From Dicyema japonicum (taxonomy: Eukaryota > Dicyemida > Rhombozoa > Dicyemidae), in NCBI GenBank assembly GCA_011109175.1, contig RDEW01000008.1, forward strand, positions 1,493,447-1,557,446: a DNA stretch of 64,000 nucleotides, in the 5' to 3' direction. This document shows positions 1 to 11,129 of this stretch, in pieces. Each line of letters begins with the position of its first letter. The stretch's first letter is position 1. The translations under genes were made by a program, and so were the position numbers. The notes beneath the pieces are model-generated. The model was not told the DNA's origin and did no database searches. It saw only the letters and a list, made by a program, of their open reading frames with translations.

Positions 1-100
1 CTACGTGGCTAATTGGCTGAAGTTTTTTATTTGTTTTGTTTGTTTTTCCTCTATCTTTCCTACTAGAGTGGCGTCATGTGATCCACTCAAAGAAACTGTC
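1..100 (+). repeat. S1 repeat, truncated 5' part
   Basis: Matches the 5' part of the S1 repeats at 28211, 46796 and 55607 (complement): a 'gtggctaattggctgaag' block, a T-rich stretch, then 'gagtggcgtcatgtgatcca'. The copy is cut by the window edge and loses similarity after about position 95. About 120 bp of AT-rich sequence without a visible feature follow. Confidence 0.7.
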
Positions 101-308
101 AAATTATTATTATTATAAATAATTTAATTTCACTTTGGAAATTGCATAAATATTCTTAAAAATATTATGTTTTTCCATATACTTCTCTACAGGCCTTCTG
201 GCTAAACGTCTGATGACATTTATTTTTTTTTTATTTATTTAATAACCCCGAAAAGGGAACACCAAGAAAGAAGGAGTAAACCAACTAATTAAGTGATCCA
301 GGTACGCC

Positions 309-3011
309 TCAACAGGATCGAGAGGTTTTTCCTATGTTCCTCCAGAGTATCCACGGCTTTCCTGAATAGATTAAATCATCTTTCATTAGAGTTTGAAGAG
401 GGGTGGGTTTTTTCCCCAAAATTTGTGTATTTGAGGCCTCCAGCCTTAAATGGAAGAAACGAATTGATTCTTGACCACACAGACCGATGAAGCCGGAGCC
501 GTTATTTTTGATTGCGGCGTGGTCAAGCATTGGGGGAAAGATCGGGGTTAGATTTGTTAGACGTGCAAGTTTGCCTGTTAGGGAGTTGATCTTGTATGAA
601 TTAGATATTGAAGCTCCATAGGCCCATGAGAAACAAGCATACTCTACCGTCGGTTTTAGAAGAAGATTGAACAAGACGACAGCGCATTCCAGTAACGGCC
701 TGGACTTTAAGAGTGGTTTCATTATAATTCAGTTTCCTGAAACCCTTTGTCATAATGTTCTTCACGTGTTGAGAAAATGTAATCATAGGGTCAAAGTCAC
801 TCCCAGAATAGTTGGATGAATCTGTAATAGTAAAGTCTTCATAAATGTTCAAATCCAGTGTATATTTTTCTTTTCTGTCTTTGGTGAAGATAGTATACGT
901 TGATTTATCCATGGATATGGAGAGACGATTCAATTCAACCAGGCTCCCAAGTCGTCAACATGTGACTGAAGCCCTGCTTTTGTCATATCCACGTATTTGT
1001 TCTTGCTAGCGATAATTAAGTCGTCAGCATATGTGAGAAGCATTGAATATGGTCCTCCAAGGTAGGGTAAATCGTTTAGGAATAAATTGAATAACGCCGG
1101 AAAGAAGGGCAATCTTTGAAGAACGTCATTAGGTAGCAGTCGGGACCTTGATCTTGCGTGGCCTATACAGACACGTCCTCTTCTTCCGGAGAGAAAATTG
1201 GCTATCCATCTTTTCAAAACCGGCTGAATGGTGGTGTCAAAAACCTTTTCGTGAGTAATGCTCTCGGACAGAATCGAACGCCTTCTGGATGTCCAGGGAG
1301 ACCACTATTGTCCGTAGATGGCGTTTCGGTTCGTTGAACCCTTCTGATATAAATTGAGACAATGAAGTCAAATGTGTCGTAGTTGAACCCTCACAATTAA
1401 AGCCATGTTGAAAGTGACAGTCGGGCAAATGGGGTTTAATTTTCCAGAGTACGAGTTTCTTCATTAGGCGCGATAATACGCACGTCAATGAAAAAGGTAA
1501 GGTTTTCGGTTTTCCTGGTTTTAGGAGGTACTATAAGTGAATTCTTTTATTTTCATGGGATGACGTTCTTGTAAGAAGACAAATTAAAAATTGACGTAAT
1601 CGAATTGATTGCAACATTACCAAGGTGTTATAGCAAAATTCCCGGAATGCCGTCAGGACCACACGTATATGATCTCTTGATCGATCTTATTGCCTGTGTG
1701 ACCTCGGCATGCGTAAATAAATTGATGCACGAAATTGGTTTAGTCATTAAATTCCGAAGGTGACAAGAATGGGATTTCGAGAAGTCCTTGTGACTTATGG
1801 ATGCATAATATTTGCTTAGCTTGCACAGTATTTGGAGCAGAAAAAGATTCTGATTCATCTGATAAGTTTAGCTTGATTCGACGAATAGTTTTCCATAAAA
1901 AACTCGTGGATTTCATGTGTTCAATAGATGATAATATGCGGTTCCACGCTCTATCTTTCTTTTCTCTGATGAGTTTTATAATTATCTGTTTTAAGCATTT
2001 TATATTTTCCAAATCAGAAAATCAGAAGAGGTTTGCAGATGATTCATTTTCAAGGAGTTTCTTTGTTTGACGAGGAGACGAGTCTCTGAGTCCAGAGTAG
2101 GCTTGTAGGATTTGTAAACTGCACGTGGTAAAAACAACTTTTCAGCTTGAAGGATTACATGGTTTAGATAGTTCACTGCTTTGTCGATAGAGCAAAATGA
2201 GGTGGGATCAAAATGTATTAGGTTATGGTCAATGAAGAGCTTGAAATTCGACCAGTCAGCTTTCTTGTAGACCTTGAAGGTTGCTTTAATTCTGTGTGAG
2301 TTATTGAATCGGCTCAGTTTTAATATAATCGGATTATGATCACTATAAAAATCGTAGGAGACGTTCCGTGAAATTTTCGGGGCAATCCTAGAGGAAGTAA
2401 AGGATACATCGGGGGAGGTTGGGTTGTCATTTCTTCGGACTGGTGTCTTTGTGAAGATGTTCGGGTGATTCAGAATCACCATTTTTTGAGAGAGTTGATA
2501 ATTAGACTCCACCTCTTGTCTGCCGACTGGGTACTGAGCCAGTGCGGATGTTTGGCGTTGAAATTCCCACATAGTAACACATTTCGAATTTCTTGTAGTT
2601 TGTCGAGCTTCGGAACATAGTTATTAAAACAGGATCCCGGCGGTGGAATGTAAATGTTGATTAGAATAAGATGTTCTGACGCATTAATAAGATCAATAGA
2701 AATTTGTTCCGCGGTCCTGTCGTGTAGAATTAAATCATCCACTTCGAGCTCACATTGTGGAAAGATAAACCTTTTTTAATAATGGTAGTAAGCCACCACC
2801 ACGTCCAATACGGTCTTTTATGATAGAGATGTATCTAGGAAAAAATGGGGTTGTACTCTTTGTAGAAAGTTTTGACTCCTGGATAAGGCAAATGTCAATC
2901 TTGTGCTTCGATAAAAGACATCGTAACTACAGAATCTGTGTTTTTATACAGTTAGCATTGAGTTGCATAATAACAAGGGGTTTTGGTCCAGGGTTTTTGT
3001 TCAATATCTCC
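309..3011 (-). pseudogene. LINE-A copy 1 endonuclease-reverse transcriptase, frameshifted
   Basis: Order on the minus strand: NPGP of a 2A-like motif, EN N-terminus with QESKLS and GRGGG (about 2960-2780), EN with LLCGNFNAKHPHWLS (about 2570), SDHNPI (about 2340), RT fingers GPDGIP (about 1660), QHGF..STTTHL (about 1400), LDIQKAFDSV (about 1290), catalytic LTYADDLIIAS (about 1030), then a C-terminal domain ending near 309. It is split over at least seven frames, so it is a dead copy. The degraded residues in the usual PQGSPLSP box (here LQRLPFFPA) also argue against activity. Confidence 0.85.
2984..3011 (-). other. Degenerate 2A-like ribosome-skipping motif in LINE-A copy 1
   Basis: One frame reads SGDIEQ and the next reads NPGPKP; a run of five A separates them. 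Removing one A would give G-D-I-E-Q-N-P-G-P, the 2A consensus also present at 34743 and 59368. It sits immediately before the endonuclease domain, as in those copies. Confidence 0.65.
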
Positions 3012-3604
3012 AGAAAGCAATAGAATCAAGGGGAACAAACAACATCTCGAGTTTCCAGTTGAGGTATACCACCAGGCATAAGGAGTCTGGATGGGGAAGA
3101 GCAAATGGTTCTTTTTGGTGTTATTCTACACTGAGCGCCACCACAAAAGGTGAACCACATGACGCCATCGTATCTGGAGTCGTGGGCTTGAATATTAAAT
3201 ATGGAGTTTTCAGCGAAAGTCAATTCTTGTCAAGCAGATACCACTTGTGAGGCGACTATTCCACCTGGCACGACACAGTAGTTGAAAGGGATCTCCCTAC
3301 CATCTCCCTGACCAAATCCTCTGGTGAAGATTACATTATAAAAACTATTCCGCCAAAGAATGATGTCCGCGACGGTAGGAGATGCGACTAAAATGGAAGA
3401 GGGCGGACAAAATTCTCCGCCTCTCCTCTGAAGCGGAGGCCTGTAATGTCTATTGGAAGATGGATTTTGTCGGCACAAGCAGATGTTCTCCTTGGGTTCC
3501 TTCCTTGGATTAATTAGTTATGACTGTTTGTGCTGGGCTTGCTAAAGATTATAAGCCTGGGGTTAATAATAATATATTTCTCGGCTAAGCTTTTTTAGTT
3601 TTTC

Positions 3605-3845
3605 TTGTTAGTTAGTTAGTTAGCTAAGTAACCCCGGCCTCACTAACTTGTAGGAAGCCAGCAGCTATTAAATAGGACGCAGGAGAGATCGGTCGGACGT
3701 TGTGCTAATTCATGACATTCAAATGGATGATTTGCTGTCAAGTCGTAAAGGTTAAAAAGGGACTGAGGACATCTTATGTGGTGCCAACATCGTAGATGAG
3801 CTAGGTTTACCCGGATGTCCCTCTGAAGATAGGATTTTCTTGTTG
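3605..3845 (-). mobile_element. LINE-C 3'-end fragment
   Basis: The plus strand carries 'gtaaccccggcctcacta' and 'aggaagccagcagctatt', nearly identical to 55650-55900 and the complement of 35440-35670. These are the 3' end of LINE-C: part of the C-terminal zinc-knuckle-like domain plus a tail of CTAA repeats. The copy is strongly 5' truncated. Confidence 0.8.
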
Positions 3846-3846
3846 G

Positions 3847-4240
3847 TCATCTATTATTTTTATTATCGGTACCGCAGAGCATACATAAAAAAACAAAAAG
3901 TAAATGAAGGTTCCCTTGTACCGAGCCAACTACCCTTTGTACCAGTCTCATGCGAGGTCCCATCTTTTTCGCAAGTTCTCTTAATTCATCAAGATCGTCT
4001 GCCGACGCCTTTTAATTTCTCATTTAACACAGAGGATAGAGTTGTCCTGGCCTTCCTCGAAATAATCTTCCTTGTTTCATGGGATATTCCTCCATCACAC
4101 GATTTGCTGGTACGTCCAAGTCCATCTTCAAGATATGACAGTCTCCATCTCGATCGTCAGATTTCCATCGATAGTGGTTCGGTGTTACATAATTTATTTG
4201 ATTTTTTGTTAGTCATCTTCACAGTGTATCGTATTGAGTT
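3847..4240 (-). CDS. Hypothetical gene remnant with C-terminal hydrophobic segment
   Basis: On the minus strand a Lys/Arg-rich stretch (KIISRKARTTLSSVLNEKL) leads, after one apparent single-base shift in an A run, into DDLDELRELAKKMG and a hydrophobic LHLLFVFLCML just before a stop at 3849-3847. This could be the end of a tail-anchored protein. An in-frame TGA lies further upstream and no family was recognised. The long reading frame on the opposite strand (3840-4286) is probably its antisense shadow. Low confidence. Confidence 0.25.
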
Positions 4241-4289
4241 GGTCATTTGCTCGTGGAAATTTTTTTTTACATTTATAGAGAATTGACTT

Positions 4290-5030
4290 AACCTCTATCC
4301 AATGCCAAGCAACTACCATATAATTTTCTTGGTAGTAACTACTGAACGAGTTTCAATCTACCTTCCTCATATTTTATTTCTAAGCTTCCAATTTTAATCA
4401 AGTGTGCATATTCTAAGAATTTTGCAGTCTCAGCTGAGTTTAGATTGAAGAGACACTTGTCCGAGGATCATCCTTTTAAACCGTAAAGCGAGTCCTCTAC
4501 ATATCTTGGTTTATTAAATGTTTTCCTGTGTTTTGTACTTGTGCTTTGGTGTTTTATATTCTATCTTTAGAAAAATAGATTAAATTCCAATAAAAATAAC
4601 CTAATTTCTTTTTTTCCAAAATCTGTCATGTTTTGTCTAACAACATAGCCAAGCATTTTTAAGCCTTAAAATGATAAGTTTTGATCGTGGTCTCCCTGTA
4701 TATTCCGCTTAAGGACTAATTTCCGTTTAATAAAGTGATAAGTCTCATTCATCAGATGAGATCAGATTGATCCTGGACGGTGGATATGCTCTCGTCCTTT
4801 ATCCACCGACAAACAAACTTTAATATGGTTGATTGGTACGAGAGTTGGTCTGTTCGCTAACAAAAATGGTAAGCAGTTTTCATCACGAGGGGGTGATCCA
4901 CATGAAAACTAGTCGTCTCATTAGCCAAATGATGAAGATTCTAATGTAATTTTGCTTCAAAATATGAGCGCAATTCCGATAAAATTGACTATAAATTATC
5001 TGCGAAAATAGAACATAAAAATTTGATCTA
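4290..5030. other. Intergenic, no gene seen
   Basis: AT-rich sequence between the 3847-4240 remnant and the lamin gene. No convincing reading frame, tRNA or named repeat. 'gaggtgatccaca'-like words near 4885 resemble a stretch near 33360, but the match is too short to call. Confidence 0.5.
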
Positions 5031-5032
5031 AA

Positions 5033-6766
5033 ATGGAGCAGAATAAATCATTTGACATATCTTTATCTGATTCGAGGCGTTCTGATCAGATCAACAATGA
5101 CAATAGGACTCTGCTTGATAATACAATAAAAATCTTCAATGAAAACACACTAAGCCTTGCTTTAACACTGACAAACTCTCGTTTGAAGGAAAAGGAAGAC
5201 ATTCGTAATCTAAACAATCGATTGTCGAATTACATCGGATGGGTTCATGAAGACGAACTAAAAAATAAGGAAATTTATGACAAAATCTATTATCTGAAGT
5301 CTATCATTGGAAAAGAGCTCAATGAAATCAAAAATCAATATCATTGCGAATTGAATCAATTAACTGACCTTCTTGACAAAGCTGAAATGAATAACCTGGA
5401 AAATCAACTTCAAAGAGACTTGGAAGTTGAAAAAGTTAAAAACTTGATAGATGAGTTGGAATAAAATTTTATAAATTAGAATTAAAAACCTGAAGTTTCT
5501 TGTTGAGGAAAGACAAAATAAAATTGTACAGCAAAGGAACGAACTTTTTTACATCGAGTCGGAAGTTGAAAGTTTAGAAATAAAGTTATCCGACTATGAA
5601 AATCTCAAAGGGAGAAACAAGGAAGAAATAAAATATTTAAAATCTGAAATCGACCGAACAAAACGAGTTCTTGAAATTTCTGGAATTATTTTAGGAAATA
5701 ATTCCAGAAATTTTGGCCAGCAAAGAATTAGAGATGCTCTGCCAAGCATTAGAGGATGAAATTATCTTTTTGAAAGAAATTCATGATAAGGTGAACTTTG
5801 ATTAATTGACAGGAAATACGTGAATACTCGGTGGTTATTTCAAACATCCCAGATCCGAAAAAGACCCAATTTTGGTCATGTCAATTTGAAAACTGCATTT
5901 CAGCGATTCAGAAGGAATACGACAATTGCATTGAAAAGAAAGTTATAGATCTTGAATTATTCTACAAAAACAAGGTAATTCATATCAAAATCTCTGTTTA
6001 GTTGGAGGAATTTCAAAATTCAGCCTACAAACAAATTAGCAACAAGACTTTGGTGAAATCTCAGTGCTCGACAATCAGGGACGATAATCCAAATATAAAA
6101 CAGCAAATCAAAAGCCATGGATGATGTGACTAAGTTTTATTAATTTAAGAACAAAATTCTGAAAAACCGACTGACGGACTTGAGGAATGACCTTCAAAGA
6201 ATTTCGCAGAGACACTTCGAATACTGCACGATAAAAGAGAACTTGAAAAAATCCGAAAAATTATGAACGACAAATTGCGCGAACAGGACGAATTGAGAAC
6301 AGACAATATTTCTTTGCATAATGAAATAATGATCTACAGAAAACTATTGGATCATGAAGAACAACGGTATTTACGGATTTTATGACTTAGAATTACTGAA
6401 AAGACGAGACTAGAATACAACGACGACGATGGCTGCATTGAAATATGTAATTGTAATCTATCCAAGGTAAGATATTTTTTATTAGCAAAGGAAATCGACT
6501 TTTATCGCTTCAGATTGGTGGTAGAGGTAAACCAGGAAATCACGAAGGAATTAATTTTTCGACACAAAAATAATAAGATGCGGAGAGTTTATTAAAATTT
6601 GGTCTCGTCGAATCGATAATCCCAAAGAAACTGATATTTTTTTGGTCTGACTTCCCGGATGTCAGGGGAAATAAATCCGTCAAAGTCACTCTGTACAACA
6701 ACAAAGGTCAAGTAAGTTGATTTACTTATTTATCCACAGAAAATCGGTTTTTTGACCTTTAAGTAA
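5033..6766 (+). CDS. Nuclear lamin (intermediate filament protein), nine exons with micro-introns
   Basis: Structural filament of the nuclear lamina. Exon 1 has the coil 1A signature (EKEDIRNLNNRLSNYI). Middle exons are heptad-rich coil. The end of coil 2B is NEIMIYRKLLDHEEQR, matching the intermediate-filament termination motif. A lamin-tail (LTD, Ig-like) domain follows (GEFIKIWSRR, then WSDFPDVRGNKSVKVTLYNN), which distinguishes lamins from most cytoplasmic filaments. Inferred introns: 5455-5479, 5667-5694, 5791-5812, 5975-6001, 6126-6149, 6367-6390, 6467-6490, 6712-6739 (22-28 nt, GT-AG). Frame continuity needs about four single-base changes, mostly at homopolymers (near 6115, 6215, 6570 and 6640), so it is either an assembly artefact or a decayed gene. 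The reading ends ...KIGFLTFK with no C-terminal CaaX box. The start is the first ATG upstream of the coil. Confidence 0.85.
5678..5709. repeat. Perfect 14-bp hairpin around a lamin 3' splice site
   Basis: Arms 5678-5691 (ttctggaattattt) and 5696-5709 (aaataattccagaa) are exact complements, with a 4-nt loop 'tagg'. The inferred AG acceptor of the 28-nt intron 5667-5694 lies in that loop. Confidence 0.8.
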
Positions 6767-7650
6767 GACCCTCTACTCATATAATACTAATATGACGGTT
6801 TTTCTTTAATTGTTCTTGGTTCGTTAATTTTTCTATTTCATGAACTGAATTTACTTAACTAGTTCATTTTGTTCTCATTTACAGTTGCTTAAATCAGCAA
6901 AAATCTAGCATTAAAGTTTTTAGACTATATTAAGGGGAAATTGCTAGTAGCAAGCTTTAGGGCCCTTATTAGGCCCTATTTTTCTTATAAAAAAAATTAT
7001 TCGGAAACAGACATAGTAACAAGTCATGCTCCAGTTGCCAAAAGACGGTGGACATTGTCGAGGAAGATGGCCATACTTTCTTATTTAACATTAACAAGTT
7101 TATTAACAAGGAAAAAAAGAGGAATGTTCAGAGAAATTTAAATAGTTCCATGAGTCCTATTTTAGGATTTGGATTTTTACCAGTATTTTTCCTTATATTC
7201 CCTCTTTTGCTCTGATATAAGAGTAGAGGATTAGATTTTCCTTCAAAAACTTATAATTATTTATTAATCAATCTATTCACGGTCGATCTCCTTACACCAG
7301 AAGCCGAAAATGATATTTTTCTTATTATGCTGACAACATCGTCCTAGTTTACGCGATCGGGACATCCAGGCTGCACTTTATTTTATTTCAACAACCTCTC
7401 TTAAAGGAGCAACTATCTTGAATCAAAAAATCATCCAGTCTCTTTCAAAAGGCAAACTTAATTGCCCCCTTCTTGATTTCTACAAATGCAAGATGATATG
7501 GATCGATCAAACGTTCACGGCGACATTTTTGCTCAACACACACTTTAAGGCCAAGACGGAGCGAGACGGTTATCCTCACTGCTTCGTCATCCAGCAGATT
7601 GTCAATTTTAGCACAAGGATAAGCATTCAGCTATGCACCTTTCATTTCCA
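6767..7650. other. Intergenic, mostly featureless
   Basis: AT-rich, no host gene recognised. Around 7318-7375 a plus-strand frame reads YYADNIVLVYAIG, reminiscent of an RT active site, and may be retroelement debris. Nothing else can be supported. Confidence 0.4.
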
Positions 7651-8795
7651 AAAACGAAGGGGAAGGACTGAATTTATAGGTGGACAAAAGGATAAATTTT
7701 CACGCAAACTTCAAGGATGATATCTCTTCTGACCGAGTTGAATTCGTTGCGCGGATCCAGTTTGAAAAGGACGTTCTCCTCAGCCTCAGATGACATTCTG
7801 ATAAAGTCCTTAACCGTATGGATCCCACACTTCGCATCCGCCTCTGTAATGGACACAAGCCGGCCGAAATATTCCCAATGACTGATTGACAAGCAATCTT
7901 TCCAAAAAGGCAACGGAAAACGTTGCCGACTGCAATAGGACGAATTCCGCTGTTTTTCTTCATTTTCAGAAAATATAAATTTGTGGCCAAAATCAGAAAT
8001 AGTCCAGAATTCTCCCGGATAGAATTATAGCGGATTGGTCAACAGATTGAGATAAAGGGTACATTATACGTCTGGGTTTAAGCCCATCATTCCCCACTAT
8101 TGCCTCTTTGGAATAATCGGAGTGCATCAAGAAGATTGTCAGAAGAAACGATCTCCCGAAAAATGATCAGAACGGGTGAGTGTACAAAGATCGTCTGACA
8201 TAGGATGGTCTTATTCCTTAAGAAGAGAAACTGTCTCAAGGGAGCAATTCATTGGACTAGAATCGGTACAAACAGTCCGAACAGCTGCAGTTAAATCCCT
8301 TTCCATCAATTTTTTTCTAACGTGTGAACGAACCTTTTTAGACACAGAGGAAGGTCTCCCAATGAATTAGGTTAGTGCAGCCCCCAAAGGTATAAATAGC
8401 TCTACAGCTAATTCCTCCCAAGATTCTATAAAAGTAGTCAACCATGCTTTCATCCGGCTTGATAAAGACGGTTTTCGTAAAGGAGGAGTAGACTTCGATT
8501 CCAGGCCAAGTGCAAATAACGTAAAAGAGAAAAACATCATACAATCTTTCGTTGAACCACACTGAGAATTGCGTTTTCGATACAGAAAGCAAGAGCAGAG
8601 GCAAAATGATGACGGCAGGCCTTAGGGATCCTAACAGGGATAATCTTCCTGCATCGAGTCTTCGAAATTGTAATTAGAAACTCCAATATTATCCGAGATT
8701 GAGTGTGCCATACTACATCCTGGAGATGACTCCAATCAGCAACAAATACATGCCCACCTCTCGATTGGTCTTGAACTTTTTTTCTCATTCTGGCT
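7650..8795 (-). pseudogene. LINE-R reverse transcriptase fragment
   Basis: On the minus strand, KKNSGIRPIAVGNVFRCLFG (about 7960-7900) matches the RT finger box typical of this family (consensus GGIRPIAVG..LRRL). It is followed in another frame by NSVRRDIILEVCVKIYP (about 7740-7690), the segment just after the RT motif A aspartate. Upstream sequence to about 8795 carries broken frames without recognisable motifs. Several frameshifts and stops make it non-functional. RT motifs B-E are missing. Confidence 0.65.
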
Positions 8796-9400
8796 CAAGG
8801 GAAATGGTGAAATCGACGACAAGTATTACAAACGACCCCAAACTTTTTTTAATTACTCGTTGACAGATCACACAAGTTTCTTGGATTTATAGAAAATAAA
8901 TGGTCATTCGAATGATTCTTCGTTAGAGTAGGCATCACTTCAAACCACAAGAATACGTTTTTAAGACTGGATTGCTTCGAGAGCGTAACTCGATAGATAA
9001 TTCTAAGGAAATAGGCTTGCCAAAGTCACTTTAAAGTGTTGCAAGAGACAAATGGCGCAGGTGATGTCACTTTAATAGAGTCACTTAGTTTGCAAGAGAA
9101 GAATATGTTGGCGCAGGTGATGTCCCAGACAAGAGGTTTTCCGGCTTCAAACCCAGCTGTCGCAATTGATCGACACCATTTACGCCGTATAACTCAAAGC
9201 ATTGACGACAATGTTTCTTATATTGGAGGATTGCACAATAAAGAGGTTCAGTTCACGCGATCCGTTTGTGTCTTCCCCATATACTTTTGTCTTCTTTCCA
9301 AGATCTCTTCTGACTTGGCTAAATCAAATATTAACATATCATAAGTATATATTAGTAATCTTGGCTGTCCGCCATAAAGATGTTAAATTTTATGAGACTA
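8796..9400. other. No recognisable gene
   Basis: A 102-codon plus-strand frame (9036-9344) contains the near-repeated words 'gcgcaggtgatgtc' at about 9055 and 9112, a small internal duplication, but resembles no family known to me. Otherwise nothing is seen. Confidence 0.35.
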
Positions 9401-9864
9401 AGGGTTTGATTCTTGCATGACTCCTCTTTTTAGTTCTTCGGATATGACAGATAAAGCCTATTCTCACAAAAATATCTCTTATACAGAAAATTATATATCG
9501 CGTGAACTTTTGTCATATCCGCGGTTAAAAAATTAAAATTATTCCAAAGACAGAAATAACCAAACTAACTAACTCCTTGATCCAGACTCGTTCCAGAACT
9601 TGTCAAGGTAACGAAATTGTCCCCGGGGAAAGAATAGTGGATCCTCCTGATGCCGGCCAGACATTGGACGTTTCCTCAGTAAGGTGGATCTAATCAAAGG
9701 GAGGGAAAATAATTTTTGACATACTAGCCACATATCACCACATAGCCACGCGGCCACAAAAAACAATTTTCACGATTGTCTAAAATTATTTAAAAGATCT
9801 TTACTTAATTTAATTACGTGTATCCTAAGATCTAAAAAGAGGAGTCATGCAAGAATCAAACCCT
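9401..9864. mobile_element. 464-bp element bounded by 33-bp perfect inverted repeats (MITE-like)
   Basis: Arm 9401-9433 (starts agggtttgattcttgcatga) and arm 9832-9864 are exact reverse complements, and similarity continues imperfectly inward (ttcttcggat / atcttaggat). A smaller nested inverted repeat, cggatatgaca (about 9439) and tgtcatatccg (about 9512), lies inside. No transposase frame is present. It could be a non-autonomous DNA transposon or a decayed palindrome. No clear target-site duplication is visible. Confidence 0.65.
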
Positions 9865-10436
9865 TGTCTGACTCTCAATATTGAATATTCCTTTATTGCT
9901 AAATTTATCCAACTATTTGAATTAATTTGGCTAAAATTTTTAAAGTAGTATTCATTGCTTTTTAGCCAACTCCCCCACATTTAGGATTATACTTAGAAAA
10001 AACCTTGAAACAAGTGAAAAACAGTCACATGAAATAATCTAGAGGTTATTTTTACCGTTTTACCAGCTACATTTAATTATATAGATAATACCTGAAATAT
10101 GTGGTGCAGCATCTGAATAAAATAACAAATTCTCTCGTTCGACCTGGATATTTTGGAAAATATCATAAATTGTAAGAAAAATGATTTTGAAACAATAGAG
10201 TGGAATCCTCATCAATCCTAATGCGAACGCTGTCTTCTCACTTCAGATTCATTTTTCATGATAAAACTTTTTCATCTCTAAAAAAATTTTATTAGAAAAT
10301 AAAACTTTAAAATCGGCTTTATGTTTTTAACCAGATTTCTCCACGTGTCATAACAAGGACTAATAATTTTTGCACGTGTTTAATATTTTATTTTTTAAAA
10401 TAATTAATTTAAATTAAAAATCGTTCTATCATTAAT
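9865..10436. other. Intergenic, no gene seen
   Basis: Very AT-rich with runs of A and T. No reading frame or repeat could be supported. Confidence 0.5.
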
Positions 10437-10910
10437 AATATGGAAACTCAATCCCCATGACAGCTCGGTCAAGATACTGGGCGTAACACACGACCCACTC
10501 TTGACTATCAGCAAAACACATCGACAACGTTAGCTCCTCGGCACAATGAAAGCTAAATTTTGTAAAAACACTCCTTGGACAATATAAGGGTGTTTCAACT
10601 ATAATTTGGACTCGCTCTACGTGCAGTATATTCAACCGTCTCTAACTTACGGGTGTCCTGCATGGAAACCAAACTATCAAACGCGAATATGGAAAAATCA
10701 ATAAATTCCAAAAATGCCAATAAGGCTCTGCAAAGGGTTTCCCAGACACCTCTAAACCCTACACCATTTGAGGAATTAGTGAGAAAAACCGGAGCCTTAC
10801 TACACTCTAAAAAAGTTAGAAACCCCGCCCAATCTGGGAAATTGCGTTGGATCCGGGAAGAACATCGAGCGAGAATGAGATGGCTAGTCGAGGCGGCCGG
10901 AATCACCTGA
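10437..10910 (+). pseudogene. LINE-A C-terminal fragment
   Basis: Broken plus-strand frames give KILGVTHDPLLTIS (the post-RT box, consensus KILGVTFDPLLTFS), YVQYIQPSLTYGCPAW (consensus YKQYVKPTINYG.AAW) and finally REEHRARMRWLVEAAGIT-stop. That terminal EEHRA..R.L.E.AGIT motif recurs at 48000 and 53830. The piece is 5' truncated and frameshifted. Confidence 0.75.
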
Positions 10911-11129
10911 CGGCTATGTAGTTATTTATTTGTGGGTGATTTTTGGTTTTAATTTTTTTTAAAATGACAATTATTTAACAGAAAAACAAATGTTAGTTGA
11001 GGAAGCCAGCTGCGTGGACGTCAGAACGAGTTCTCTCGTAGTTATCATTCCAATCTTTTGTCTCAGCCATAACCCTTCTCGTTGATCCCTTTTCTTCCTG
11101 GCATTCATTCCTCCGAGTTCCGCAAAAAC

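Larger units (their letters stand above)
225..3480 (-). mobile_element. LINE-A copy 1 (APE-type non-LTR retrotransposon), nearly full length
   Basis: Read on the minus strand it has a 5' region (about 3480-3012), a degenerate 2A motif (2984-3011), endonuclease, reverse transcriptase, a C-terminal domain and a 3' tail ending near 225 in an AT-rich run. The tail reads 'cacttaattagttgg' followed by 'ctttcttggtgttccc', which is shared with other LINE-A copies (49413, 63700) and with S1 repeats. Its 5' region is homologous to the 5' half of S1 and to 44290-44455. The Jockey/CR1-like placement is inferred from RT motifs and architecture. Confidence 0.8.

Noticed and set aside
3840-4286. 149-codon plus-strand open frame
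   Set aside because: Composition is odd (many Ser, Phe, Leu) and it overlaps a LINE-C tail; the opposite strand has more protein-like sequence. Treated as a shadow.
5033-6766. Programmed +1/-1 frameshifting in lamin
   Set aside because: Shifts occur at unrelated homopolymers and in both directions, with no slippery site or downstream structure in common.
9569-9766. 65-codon minus-strand frame inside the inverted-repeat element as a transposase
   Set aside because: Too short and without any transposase motif.
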